NCBI RefSeq assembly: GCF_021699195.1
Contig: NZ_SSXE01000087.1
Location: forward strand, 1-64,000
Source of the DNA: Nonomuraea sp. MG754425
Lineage (GTDB): Bacteria; Actinomycetota; Actinomycetes; Streptosporangiales; Streptosporangiaceae
Direction: 5' to 3'
Length of the DNA stretch: 64,000 nt
Both the position numbers and the translations under genes were made by a program. A model generated the notes under the pieces. The model was given only the letters and a program-made list of their open reading frames with translations. It was not told where the DNA came from and searched no databases. The number at the start of each line of letters is the position of its first letter. Position 1 is the first letter of the stretch. Positions 1 to 8,437 of the stretch are shown piece after piece.

Positions 1-2217
1 GGCGACGGCCGGGCGGGGCTCGGGGGCCGGTGACGGCGTGGGCTCGCGGAGTTCGATGCGCCGGTGCAGCCGCCGCCACGAGCGCGGCAACCACCAGTTG
101 GCCCTGCCCATCAACCGCATGGACGCGGGAACCAGCAACGCCCGCACGAGCGTGGCGTCCACCACGATCGCCACGAACATCCCGACCCCGAGCAGCTTCA
201 CGATCGTGATCCCGGCCGTGGAGAAGGCCCCGATCACGACGAGCAGCAGCAGGGCCGCGCTGGTGATCACCCCGCCCGTCTGCTGCAGCCCGGCGGCCAC
301 GGCGGCGGTGTTGTCCCCGGTGCGCAGCCACTCGGCCCGCACCCGCGACAGCAGGAACAACTCGTAGTCCATGGACAGCCCGAACACCACGGCCAGGATC
401 AGCACGGTGACGGTCGCCTCGATGGACCCGGTGGAGGTGAAGCGCAGCGCGGAGGCCAGGTGCCCGTCCTGGAAGGCCCACACGATCACCCCGAACGAGG
501 CCCCGATCGACAACACGTTCATCAGCAGCGCCTTGATCGGCAGCAGCAGCGACCCGAACGCCGCGAACAGCAGCACCCCCGTGACGGAGCAGACCACGAG
601 CGCCATCCACGGCAGCGTGGCGACCAGGCTGTCCTGCAGGTCCAGTTGCGCCGCCGTGGGGCCGCCGACCACGACCCGCCGCACGTTCGGCTCGGGTGAG
701 AGGGCGCGGATCGCCCGTACGAGCGCTCTGGCCTCCTCGGACATCGGGTCGGCCGAGTAGCGCACGGCCAGCCGCACCGCGCCGTCGTCCGGCGACAGCC
801 CGGCCACCTCGACCTCCGTGACGGCGGGCAGCCGTTCCAGCCGCCGCACCAGCGGCCGGACGTCCGAGGGGCCCACGGGGGTGACGGCGCTGATCGGCGC
901 GTGCCCCTGCCCGAGCGGCCCCGGCTGGACGGGCGAGCCGGTGAAGGAACGTTCGACCAGGACGTGCACGTCGATCGCGGCCATGGCGTTCCTGGCGAAG
1001 TCCCGGTCGAGGGTCTCGGCGACGCGGCGGCTCTCGGAGGCGGCCGGCAGCACCCGGTGATCCACGTTCCCGAACTTGACGTGCGCGAACGGCACGGCCA
1101 GCGCGACCAGCACCACGGTGACCGCCACCAGGTACAGCACGGGCCGCCGCATCACGCTGGACGCCACGGCGTGCCACAGCCCGCCCGCGCGGCGCGGCCC
1201 GAAGTCGGGCGTGATCCGCAGCGCGTTCACCCGCGGGCCCAGCACCCCCAGCACGGCGGGCAGCACGATCAGCGCGGCGGCCACCGCGACCAGCACCACG
1301 GCGGCGGCACCGAGCCCGATCGAGCGCAGGAACATCTGCGGGAACAGCAGCAGCCCCAGCAGCGCCGTGGCCACGGTCAGCCCGGAGAAGGCCACGGTGC
1401 GCCCGGCCGTGGCCATGGTCCGCACGACGGCCTGCTCACTGGTGGCCCCGCGGGCGATCTCCTCCCTGAACGCCTTGAGCACGAACAGCGAGTAGTCGAT
1501 GGCCAGGCCGAGCCCGAGCATGGTGACGACGTTCAGCGAGAAGACGGACACCTCGGTGACGGAGGTGAGCAGCCGCAGCAGCACCAGCGCGCCGAGCACC
1601 GCGAGCAGCCCCACGACCAGCGGCAGCGCGGCCGCCACGAGGCTGCCGAAGACCACGACGAGCAGCACCAGCAGGACCGGAAGGGAGATGGACTCGGCGC
1701 GGGCGAGGTCGGCGGCGGTCTGGTCGTTCAGCTCGGCCAGCAGCGGCACGGAGCCGCCGACCGACACGTGGAGGTTCTCGACGTTCCTGAGCCGGTCGGC
1801 GACGGCCCGGTACGCGCTCTGCTCGTCGCCCTTGAGCGTGACGACGGCGTACGTCGCGTGCCCGTCCTCGGAGCGCATCTTCTTCGACCCGGTCGTCCAG
1901 TACGTGGCCATCGCGCGCACGTACTGCCCCGGCAGCGCCCGCAGCGAGTCGTGCACGGCCTCCCGGAACCGGCGGTCGCCCACCTTGACCGCCGGATGCC
2001 GGTAGAGGACGACGACGTCGGGGGCGTGACCGCCGTACCACTCGTCGTTCCAGCGGGCGGCGGTGGTGGAGTCGGCGCGCGGGTCCTCGAAGCCGCCGTC
2101 GGCCATCCGGCCGAACAGGTCCAGACCGAGCGGCGCGACGAGGACGGCCACCGCCAGGGTCAGCGCGAGCAGCGTCCACCGTCCCCGGTAGACCAGACGG
2201 CCCGCCGACTCAAACAA
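1..2217 (-). CDS. MMPL/RND family lipid transporter (partial, C-terminus beyond left edge)
   Basis: Inner-membrane exporter of the MMPL branch of RND pumps, which move lipids or lipopeptides using proton motive force. 739 codons are visible and the frame is still open at base 1. It shows the duplicated RND plan: an N-terminal membrane segment, an extracytoplasmic loop with DVVVLYRHP near residue 55, a membrane block with the conserved GLGLAIDYSLFVLKAFREE segment, a second loop, then a second membrane block with GLSMDYELFLLSRV. The Asp-Tyr pairs in both blocks are the family's proton-relay residues. I chose a TTG start because GGAGGGG lies about 6 nt upstream and the start overlaps the last 8 nt of the acyl-AMP ligase gene, implying translational coupling. 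The pairing resembles mycobacterial fadD/mmpL lipid modules. The substrate is unknown. Confidence 0.9.
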   Translation of the reverse strand, partial: MFESAGRLVYRGRWTLLALTLAVAVLVAPLGLDLFGRMADGGFEDPRADSTTAARWNDEWYGGHAPDVVVLYRHPAVKVGDRRFREAVHDSLRALPGQYVRAMATYWTTGSKKMRSEDGHATYAVVTLKGDEQSAYRAVADRLRNVENLHVSVGGSVPLLAELNDQTAADLARAESISLPVLLVLLVVVFGSLVAAALPLVVGLLAVLGALVLLRLLTSVTEVSVFSLNVVTMLGLGLAIDYSLFVLKAFREEIARGATSEQAVVRTMATAGRTVAFSGLTVATALLGLLLFPQMFLRSIGLGAAAVVLVAVAAALIVLPAVLGVLGPRVNALRITPDFGPRRAGGLWHAVASSVMRRPVLYLVAVTVVLVALAVPFAHVKFGNVDHRVLPAASESRRVAETLDRDFARNAMAAIDVHVLVERSFTGSPVQPGPLGQGHAPISAVTPVGPSDVRPLVRRLERLPAVTEVEVAGLSPDDGAVRLAVRYSADPMSEEARALVRAIRALSPEPNVRRVVVGGPTAAQLDLQDSLVATLPWMALVVCSVTGVLLFAAFGSLLLPIKALLMNVLSIGASFGVIVWAFQDGHLASALRFTSTGSIEATVTVLILAVVFGLSMDYELFLLSRVRAEWLRTGDNTAAVAAGLQQTGGVITSAALLLLVVIGAFSTAGITIVKLLGVGMFVAIVVDATLVRALLVPASMRLMGRANWWLPRSWRRLHRRIELREPTPSPAPEPRPAVA

Positions 2218-3913
2218 GCAGCCCCTCCAGGTACGCCCGCAGGCACGCCCGCCGGGCGATCTTCCCGCTCGACGTCCTGGGCACGGCCCCGGCGGCGGTC
2301 AGCACGAAGTCGTGCACCGCCAGCCCGTGCTGCCCGCGGACGGCGGCCCGTACCGCGCGCCCGACCTCGCCGGCGTCGGCGGCCTGCCCCTGACGGGAGC
2401 GTTCGGCGACCACGACGAGCCGCTCGGTCTCCTCCCCGGGCACGGAGAAGGCGGCCACCCGGTCGCGGCGCACCGCCGGGTGGGCCTCCTGCACGGTGGC
2501 CTCGATGTCCTGGGGGTAGTGGTTGCGGCCGTCCACGATGACGAGGTCCTTGATCCGGCCCGTGACGTACAGCCGCCCGTCGTGCAGCACGCCCAGGTCG
2601 CCGGTGCGCAGCCAGGGGCCGCCCGCACCGTCCAGCACCGCGCCGTCCAGCACCGCGCCGTCCAGCACCGCGCCGAACGTCTCCGCGGTGCGGGCGGGGT
2701 CGCGCCAGTAGGCGCGGGCCACGTTCGGTCCCTGGACCCAGATCTCGCCCACCGTGCCGTCCGGCAGGGCCCGCCCGGAGCGGCCGGTGACGCGGACCCG
2801 CTGGCCGTGGGGGCGTCCGGCGGACACGAGAATGCTTCCGGCCGCCGTGCCGGCGGGCACCGCGTGGCCGTCGCGCAGCGCGTCGCGGTCGAAGGTGGTC
2901 ACCACCGGCCGCTCGTCCCGCCCGGTCGCGGTCACGAAGACGGTGGCCTCGGCCAGCCCGTACGCGGGCGTGTGCGCCTCGGGCCGCAGCCCGCACCCGG
3001 CGAACGCCGCGTCGAACGCCTCGATCGCGCCGGGCCGCACGGGCTCGGCCCCGTTCAGCATGACGCTCACCCCGGACAGGTCGAGCCCGGCCTTCTCCTC
3101 GGGGGTGACGCGGGCGGCGGTGTACTCGTAGGCGAAGTTGGGCCCGGCGGTGAACACGTCGCTGAACTCCGACAGCAGCCGCAACCACCGCACCGGCCGC
3201 ATGACGAACGCCACCGGATCCATGAACACCGCGTGGTTGCCGCCCATCATCGGCATCGCGACGGTGGCGACGAGCCCCATGTCGTGGAAGAGCGGCAGCC
3301 ACAGCGCCGCCACGGACGTCCTGGGCCGGGCCTCGAACGCCTCCCAGAGTTGGGTGGCGTTGGCGGTCAGGTTGCCGTGGGTGATCTCGACCCCGGCGGG
3401 CTCGCGGGTGGAGCCGGAGGTGTACTGCAGGTAGGCCAGGTCGCCGGAAGCGGCCGGCTCGGGCTCCCACTCGTCGGCGAGCAGGGCGGAGACGGTGTCC
3501 ACGGCGAGCACGTGCTTGGGCGCCTGCACGGTGGCCAGGAAGTCGGTGACGCCGGTCAGCGCGGGGGTCGTGGTCAGCACGATGAGGGGGTCGGCGTCGG
3601 CGTACGCGCTGGCCAGCCGGTCGCCGTGCCCCGGCAGCCCGGGGGCGAACAGCGGCACCGCGACGAGCCGCGCGTACATGGCGCCCAGCATCGCCACCAC
3701 GTAGTCGAGCCCCTGCGGGACGAGCACCGCCACGCGGTCGCCCGGACCGCCCAACTCGCGCAGCCGCACGGCCAGCGCCCTGGCCCTGAGGTCGGCGTGT
3801 CCCCAGGTGAGCGTGTGCCGCCCGCCGCCGAGGTGGTCGACGAACGTGTACGCGGGAGCCTGCGGGATCTCCCGGGCCCACCGGGCCACCTGGGCGATCA
3901 ACATGTCGCGCAT
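2210..3913 (-). CDS. Fatty-acyl-AMP ligase (FAAL/FadD-like)
   Basis: ATP-dependent adenylation of a fatty acid, normally passed to an acyl carrier protein of a PKS/NRPS rather than to CoA. The 567-residue protein has the phosphate-binding motif YTSGST near residue 165, LRTGDLG near 450, and the hinge sequence DLVIVDGRNHYPQDIE. The GRNHYPQDIE form is typical of FAALs (FadD26/FadD32 type), not of acyl-CoA ligases. The C-terminal SSGKIARR holds the catalytic lysine. The ATG start has GAGGGG about 7 nt upstream. It is the first visible gene of a minus-strand operon with the MMPL transporter, so the pair probably makes and exports an acylated product. It carries an in-frame triplication of five residues near 420. 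Confidence 0.9.
   Translation of the reverse strand: MRDMLIAQVARWAREIPQAPAYTFVDHLGGGRHTLTWGHADLRARALAVRLRELGGPGDRVAVLVPQGLDYVVAMLGAMYARLVAVPLFAPGLPGHGDRLASAYADADPLIVLTTTPALTGVTDFLATVQAPKHVLAVDTVSALLADEWEPEPAASGDLAYLQYTSGSTREPAGVEITHGNLTANATQLWEAFEARPRTSVAALWLPLFHDMGLVATVAMPMMGGNHAVFMDPVAFVMRPVRWLRLLSEFSDVFTAGPNFAYEYTAARVTPEEKAGLDLSGVSVMLNGAEPVRPGAIEAFDAAFAGCGLRPEAHTPAYGLAEATVFVTATGRDERPVVTTFDRDALRDGHAVPAGTAAGSILVSAGRPHGQRVRVTGRSGRALPDGTVGEIWVQGPNVARAYWRDPARTAETFGAVLDGAVLDGAVLDGAGGPWLRTGDLGVLHDGRLYVTGRIKDLVIVDGRNHYPQDIEATVQEAHPAVRRDRVAAFSVPGEETERLVVVAERSRQGQAADAGEVGRAVRAAVRGQHGLAVHDFVLTAAGAVPRTSSGKIARRACLRAYLEGLLV
2630..2674. repeat. Three identical 15-bp tandem repeats inside the FAAL gene
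   Basis: GTCCAGCACCGCGCC occurs three times head to tail without a mismatch. Read on the minus strand it encodes a five-residue unit (Gly-Ala-Val-Leu-Asp) three times. The unit length is a multiple of three, so copy-number changes would keep the frame. It lies just before the conserved TGDLG motif. Confidence 0.95.
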
Positions 3914-4098
3914 GCCGGGTCCCCTCGCCGGAAGCAGGGACCTAGCAAATTACGGGAGAAACCCTCGCGATTCTTGCCAACGACCAGCACATTCCGCGAT
4001 CGGTCTTGTTGCCACGGTGACAATAAAAATTGCACGACAAGGCCGGTTCCTTACGGAAGAATGGTGGAGTTTGGCAATTTCCGGGGGGTCTTGTAGCG

Positions 4099-5355
4099 AT
4101 GCACGGTTATCTCGGCGATCTCGGCCTGCTCAAGGACCGTCGCTTCGCGCTCCTGCTGTCGGTGCGCACGATCTCCGTGCTGGGCAGCGCGTTCGCCCCC
4201 GTGGCGCTGGCGTTCGGCATCCTCGGACTGCCCGGCGCAGACGCCGGCACCCTGTCGGCGGTGCTGACCGCCCAGTCCCTGCCCATGATCCTGTTCATGC
4301 TGGTCGGCGGCGTGATCGCGGACCGGCTGCCGCGTCAGCGGGTGATGATGGTCGGCGAGTTGCTCATGGCCGGCGGATACACCGCGCTGGGCGTGATGCT
4401 GCTCATCGGCTGGACCCCGCTGCCCGCGCTGATCGCCGCGGCGGCGCTGGCCGGGGTGGCGACGGCCGTCACGTTCCCCGCGCTGACCGGCATCATCCCC
4501 GAGGTCGTCCCCCTGGACCGGTTGCAGACCGGCAACGCCCTGCTCGGCCTGGGCGCGAACGCCTCCCGGGTGGCCGGCGCGGTGCTCGGCGGCGGCATGG
4601 TGGTGCTGTTCGGCGGGGGCTGGGCGCTGGTGATGAGCGGCGCGATGTTCGCCGTGTCGGGCGTGCTGATCGCGCTGCTACGGCTGGAGCCGGGCGACCG
4701 CGCCCGGGGCAGGGCCCACTCCATGCTGGCCGATCTGCGTGACGGCTGGTGGGAGTTCAGGTCGCGGCAGTGGATCTGGGTGGTGGTCGCCCAGTTCGCG
4801 CTGCTGGTCATGGCGCTCCAGGCCGGGCACGGCGTGCTCGGCCCGCTGCTGGCCAAGGAGAGCCTGGGCGGCCCGCTGGCCTGGTCGGGCTTCCTGGCGG
4901 GCGAGGCCGTCGGGACGATCACCGGAGTGCTGGTGTCGCTGCGGCTGCGCCCCCGCCGCCCGATCCTGGTGGCGGTGCTGCTCTGCCTGGCCGCCGCGCT
5001 GCCGTACCTGCTGCTGGGGCTGGCCGCGCCGCTCTGGGCGATCGTGGTGGGGGCGTTCGTGGCCGGCGTGGCGTTCGACGTGTTCGGCGTGCTCTGGCAG
5101 ACCACGATGCAGCGCGAGGTGCCGCCCGAGTCGCTGTCGCGGGTCAGCTCGTACGACATGCTCGGGTCGATGATGTTCGGCCCGATCGGGCTGCTGCTGG
5201 CCGTGCCCGCGGCGCAATGGTTCGGCACCGAGAACGCGCTGCTCGGCTGCGCGGCCATCGTGGTGATCTCCACACTGGCCGCGCTGCTCTCCCCGGGCGT
5301 GCGCAACATGCGCGCGCCCGAGTCGCGGGCCGTGGCTCACGCCGACCTGAAGTAG
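4099..5355 (+). CDS. MFS transporter (MFS_3/EntS-like exporter)
   Basis: Twelve-helix major facilitator protein of 418 residues, probably a drug or metabolite exporter in the cytoplasmic membrane. Hydrophobic helices run the full length, with the loop 2-3 signature ADRLPRQRVMMVGE near residue 75 and a long central loop after LRLEPGDRARG. I chose the ATG at 4099 because a run of G lies 11-16 nt upstream and the protein then begins directly with the short segment before helix 1. An upstream in-frame ATG at 4030 gives a tail that looks non-coding. It is divergent from the FAAL-MMPL operon, so a role in exporting the same product is possible but unproven. Its 3' end overlaps the next gene by 19 nt. 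Confidence 0.88.
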   Translation: MHGYLGDLGLLKDRRFALLLSVRTISVLGSAFAPVALAFGILGLPGADAGTLSAVLTAQSLPMILFMLVGGVIADRLPRQRVMMVGELLMAGGYTALGVMLLIGWTPLPALIAAAALAGVATAVTFPALTGIIPEVVPLDRLQTGNALLGLGANASRVAGAVLGGGMVVLFGGGWALVMSGAMFAVSGVLIALLRLEPGDRARGRAHSMLADLRDGWWEFRSRQWIWVVVAQFALLVMALQAGHGVLGPLLAKESLGGPLAWSGFLAGEAVGTITGVLVSLRLRPRRPILVAVLLCLAAALPYLLLGLAAPLWAIVVGAFVAGVAFDVFGVLWQTTMQREVPPESLSRVSSYDMLGSMMFGPIGLLLAVPAAQWFGTENALLGCAAIVVISTLAALLSPGVRNMRAPESRAVAHADLK

Positions 5356-5795
5356 GCGTTGGCGCGCGGCTGGAACATCAGCGCCAGCGCCCCGAGCACG
5401 GCCAGCACGTGCAGGGTCCGCCCGGCCGCGAAGACCCAGGTCAGCGCGTCGGCCTCGGCCGCCGCCACGGCGATCGAGCCGCCTGCGAGCAGCCACTCGA
5501 CCGGCCCGGCGACCAGGGAGGCCGTGCCGAGGACGCCGAGCGTCCCGGCCAGCGTCCAGCGGGCCCAGTTCGCCCCCTCCTTCAGCCGCAGCGCGAGGAA
5601 CATGGCCCCGGCGAACACGGCCAGCCGGAACCCGGCCTGCCCGGCCACGCCGATCACCGGCGTGCCCTCGTACAGCAGCCGGCCGATCATCAGCACGGTC
5701 TCGAACGCGCCGAGCGCGACGGCCGACAGCCAGAGCATGGCGGCGGTGTGGACGACGGGCGGCGGAGCGTGCTCCGTCGCGGTGCTGGTGCGCAT
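5337..5795 (-). CDS. Small four-helix integral membrane protein
   Basis: 152-residue protein with four predicted membrane helices, starting at HTAAMLWLSAVALGAFETVL, FRLAVFAGAMFLALRL, WTLAGTLGVLGTASLVAG and LHVLAVLGALALMF. I recognise no catalytic motif. The ATG at 5795 has GGAGG six nt upstream, which favours it over an ATG 45 nt further out. It is convergent with the MFS gene and overlaps its last 19 nt. The function is unknown; similar small DoxX-like or hypothetical membrane proteins are common in actinomycetes. Confidence 0.75.
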   Translation of the reverse strand: MRTSTATEHAPPPVVHTAAMLWLSAVALGAFETVLMIGRLLYEGTPVIGVAGQAGFRLAVFAGAMFLALRLKEGANWARWTLAGTLGVLGTASLVAGPVEWLLAGGSIAVAAAEADALTWVFAAGRTLHVLAVLGALALMFQPRANAYFRSA

Positions 5796-5888
5796 GGCGG
5801 CCTCCGGAGTGGGTGTGTCCCTGAAGTGTCCGCCGCGCACCAGGTCAGGAGCATGCCCGCGGTCCCCCGAGTCGCGGTGAGGCGGGCC

Positions 5889-7004
5889 CTACCCGGTCCG
5901 GCCGCTCGTCCTCAGCCCGCGGGCGGGGGTGCGCTCGTGCGCGCCGAAGCGGGGCTCCAGCCCGTGCTCGCCCTCCAGCACACCCGCCAGGTGAGCGGCC
6001 AGCGCCGGACCGTGCTTGAAGCCGTGGCCCGAGTCGCCGCCCAGCACGTACACGCCGGGCGTGACCTCGGTCATCAGCCATTCGGCGTCGGGGGTGATCG
6101 CGTACTGGCAGACCTGGCTGAACAGCACCGGTGCCGCGCCCAGGGCGGGGAACCTGCGCCGCAGGTAGTCCCTGGCGTGCTCGACGCTGCCGGCGTCCAC
6201 CTGACGGGAGCCGTGCTCGGGCTCGTACGGCGGCCCCTCCGCGTCGGAGGTCGCCTTCATGCCGACCCCGTCCACGTCGCCGTGCCCGTAGGCCGAGGCG
6301 CCGTGGTCCACCCAGGCGGGGGTCTCGGGGACCGACCACGCGGGCGGCACGGCGAAGTGCAGGGTGTCCTGCTTGGTCACGGTGATCGGCAGGCCGTCGA
6401 AGAGCTGGGGCAGCCACGCGCCGCAGGCCCACACCACGCGGTCGGCGCGGTGGACCTCGCCCTCGATCCGCACCGCCGCCTGCCCGGCCACGGGCAGCGC
6501 CCGCGCCCGGACCAGCCGGGCTCCCGCGTACGCGGCCAGGCCCGCGGTCACCTGGGTGGCCCGCCTGGCCCTGAGCACGCCCGCGTGCGGTTCCCAGAGC
6601 AGGAAGCTGAGGTCGTCGCCGCGGAAGTCGGGGAAGAACCGGCCGCCGTCGCCCGGGTCCAGCACCTCACACTCGATGTCAAGATTTTTCAGGACCTGAG
6701 CGCTGGCGTGCTCCCATCCGTCCGGCGTCCTGGCAAACCACACCATCCCGGACTCCAGGTAAAGCTCCTCGCCGGCCCGCTCCCCCAGCCGCCGCCAGCC
6801 GTCCCTGGCCTGCCAGGCGAGGCGGGCGTACCAGTCGTCGGCCCCGTGCGCGCAGCGCAGCAGTCGCGTCTCGCCCGCGCTGGCCTGCCGTACGTGACCC
6901 GGTTTGTGCTGCTCGACCAGGGTCACCCGCCAGCCGGTCTCGGCCAGCCGCAGCGCCAGTGACGACCCCCAGATACCAGCTCCGACCACAATGACCGATT
7001 TCAT
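5889..7004 (-). CDS. Sarcosine oxidase-like FAD-dependent amine oxidoreductase
   Basis: Probably oxidises an N-methyl amino acid or another secondary amine, producing hydrogen peroxide. The 371-residue protein has the Rossmann dinucleotide motif VVGAGIWGSS at residues 6-15, ETRLLRCAHG at 45-54 (the MSOX flavin-contact region) and GDSGHGFKHGPAL near the C-terminus. Cys299 in SQVCQYAITPD aligns with the cysteine that binds FAD covalently in monomeric sarcosine oxidase. The start at 7004 places the FAD motif at the usual distance from the N-terminus; no clear Shine-Dalgarno is visible. The minus-strand gene upstream ends 58 nt away. Substrate specificity cannot be read from sequence; N-methyltryptophan oxidase and pipecolate oxidase are relatives. 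Confidence 0.85.
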   Translation of the reverse strand: MKSVIVVGAGIWGSSLALRLAETGWRVTLVEQHKPGHVRQASAGETRLLRCAHGADDWYARLAWQARDGWRRLGERAGEELYLESGMVWFARTPDGWEHASAQVLKNLDIECEVLDPGDGGRFFPDFRGDDLSFLLWEPHAGVLRARRATQVTAGLAAYAGARLVRARALPVAGQAAVRIEGEVHRADRVVWACGAWLPQLFDGLPITVTKQDTLHFAVPPAWSVPETPAWVDHGASAYGHGDVDGVGMKATSDAEGPPYEPEHGSRQVDAGSVEHARDYLRRRFPALGAAPVLFSQVCQYAITPDAEWLMTEVTPGVYVLGGDSGHGFKHGPALAAHLAGVLEGEHGLEPRFGAHERTPARGLRTSGRTG

Positions 7005-7062
7005 GAGAACACCGTGACCGCAAACCCCGCGCCGCCGCAAGAGCGAGCCGGCCGGGACGGGT

Positions 7063-7683
7063 TCAGACGATGATGAGCCGCACGACCACGCCCGCGCAGT
7101 TGCCCGCCACGCAGACGCGCACGGGCACCTCGGAGATGCCCGGCGTGGTGGGCACCCCGCCCACGTGCCCGTCGGGGCCGATGCTCACGCCCGCGGGCAC
7201 CTTGTCGTGGTCGGTCACGGTGAAGGTGGGCACCACCCCCGGCGGGCCGCCGTTGATGCCGATCTCGCCGTCCAGCGGCGTGCCGACCCTGCCGGGGAAG
7301 GTCAGCTCGCGCGGCTCCCACGGCACGTTGGCCAGCACCACGAGCGTGACGCCCTGCTCGTGGCAGGACGCCCCGGAGCAGGTCCGCACCGAGGCGAGGT
7401 AGGTGCCGGGACGCTGCGGCTTGCCGTACAGCCGGCCGCTCCCGTCGACCTTGACGCCGACGGCGAGGTAGCCGGGACGGAAGGTGACGCCCTTGACCGT
7501 GGGCAGCAGCGACTGGCTCACCTCGATGCCCACCGTGAGGTAGAAGGTGTCCTCCACCAGGCTCCGGCCGGCGGGGGTCTCGCGGGCCACCTCGACCATG
7601 GGGGTGGTGATCGACGGCATGGCAGGCGAAAGAGCACACATCGCCAGCCCGGCAAGCAGGAGAACCCACCTTTGCCGCATCAT
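7063..7683 (-). CDS. Secreted protein with two putative Ig-like (He_PIG-type) domains
   Basis: 206-residue exported protein. Residues 1-22 form a signal peptide (MMRQRW, then LLLAGLAMCALSPAMP). Two similar beta-rich segments follow, each with the pattern hydrophobic-P-x-G-V-x-hydrophobic, then D-G-x-G, then G-x-P-x-x-P-G and a final V-x-V strand: VDGSGRLYGKPQRPGTY near 80-96 and GPDGHVGGVPTTPG near 170-183. Each has a pair of cysteines (RTCSGASC, RVCVAGNC) likely to form a disulfide. This is typical of putative Ig repeats in extracellular proteins. The binding partner is unknown. A G-run lies just upstream of the double ATG start. Confidence 0.75.
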   Translation of the reverse strand: MMRQRWVLLLAGLAMCALSPAMPSITTPMVEVARETPAGRSLVEDTFYLTVGIEVSQSLLPTVKGVTFRPGYLAVGVKVDGSGRLYGKPQRPGTYLASVRTCSGASCHEQGVTLVVLANVPWEPRELTFPGRVGTPLDGEIGINGGPPGVVPTFTVTDHDKVPAGVSIGPDGHVGGVPTTPGISEVPVRVCVAGNCAGVVVRLIIV

Positions 7684-7746
7684 TACCCCCCGGCTCTTCT
7701 AGGGCCTTACGTACCCCTCCATTGCCTGTTCACCGCGAGGCGTCGC

Positions 7747-7754
7747 TACATAAT
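7747..7754 (+). promoter_or_regulatory. Candidate -10 element for a leaderless iclR transcript
   Basis: TACATAAT ends 7 nt before the ATG at 7762, and no Shine-Dalgarno lies between. That spacing would place transcription initiation at the start codon. The -35 region (TTGCCT near 7722) is weak and imperfectly spaced, so this is a suggestion only. Confidence 0.35.
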
Positions 7755-7761
7755 CGGTCGC

Positions 7762-8391
7762 ATGGCCGCTGAATCAGCCCAGACCCTGGAGCGCGGGCTC
7801 CGCCTGCTCAGACTGCTCGCCGACGGCAAGGGCGGGCGCACGCCGACCGAGCTGAGCGCGGAGCTGGCGCTGAGCCGTCCCGTGGTGTACCGGCTGCTGA
7901 CGACGCTGCTCGGCGCGGGCTTCGTGCGCCGGGACGCCGACGGGCGGGTGCACCTCGGCTTCGGGGTGCTGGCGCTGGCCCGCGCCGTGCAGCCGCTGTT
8001 GCGCGCGGCGGCGGTGCCGACGCTGCGGCGGCTGGCCGAGGAGGTGGGCGCCACCGCGCACCTGACCGTGGCCGAGGGCGACGACGGGCTGGCCGTGGCG
8101 GTGGTGGAGCCGTCGTGGACGAACATGCACGTGGCCTACCGCGAGGGCGCCCGCCATCCGCTGGCCAAGGGGGCGGCCGGGCAGGCGATCCTGGCGCTGC
8201 GGGAGGGCCGGCACGACTACTTCGTGACGGAGGGGCAGTTGCAGGAGGGGGCGCGGGGCGTCGCCGCGCCGGTGACAGGGCTGCCGTGGCTGGAGGCGTC
8301 GGTGGGGGTGGTGACGTTCGGGACGCTGGAGGAGTCCACGGGACCGCGCGTGGTGGCCGCCGCGACCGAGCTGGCCGCCGCTCTGGGTTGA
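7762..8391 (+). CDS. IclR family transcriptional regulator
   Basis: 209-residue DNA-binding regulator. The N-terminal winged helix-turn-helix covers residues 7-70 (TLERGLRLLRLLADG, then ELSAELALSRPVVYRLLTTL). The effector domain follows with VGATAHLTVAEGDDGLAV and HPLAKGAAGQAIL, the typical IclR ligand-pocket segment. At 209 residues it is shorter than the usual ~250, mainly at the C-terminal end. It lies directly upstream of the homogentisate operon on the same strand, and many IclR proteins control aromatic catabolism, so it is the likely regulator of that operon. A perfect palindrome in the next gap is the obvious candidate operator. Confidence 0.88.
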   Translation: MAAESAQTLERGLRLLRLLADGKGGRTPTELSAELALSRPVVYRLLTTLLGAGFVRRDADGRVHLGFGVLALARAVQPLLRAAAVPTLRRLAEEVGATAHLTVAEGDDGLAVAVVEPSWTNMHVAYREGARHPLAKGAAGQAILALREGRHDYFVTEGQLQEGARGVAAPVTGLPWLEASVGVVTFGTLEESTGPRVVAAATELAAALG

Positions 8392-8393
8392 CA
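8388..8393 (+). promoter_or_regulatory. TTGACA -35-like element before the homogentisate operon
   Basis: A consensus -35 hexamer overlaps the stop codon of the IclR gene. No good -10 stands at 17 nt; AT-richer sequence (GCATATAG) appears near 8421-8428. A promoter between the regulator gene and hmgA is plausible but the exact elements are uncertain. Confidence 0.3.
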
Positions 8394-8437
8394 TCACCCG
8401 AGCGATGGCGGACGGTAGTTGCATATAGGGGACACAT

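Noticed and set aside
901..2541. Long open frame on the plus strand opposite the MMPL and FAAL genes
   Set aside because: Its sequence is low complexity (Gln/His/Arg/Gly-rich) and lies antisense to clear family proteins; it is a high-GC shadow.
7165..7761. Long N-terminal extension of the IclR protein
   Set aside because: It runs antisense through the secreted-protein gene and is His/Gly-rich noise; the helix-turn-helix begins just after the ATG at 7762.
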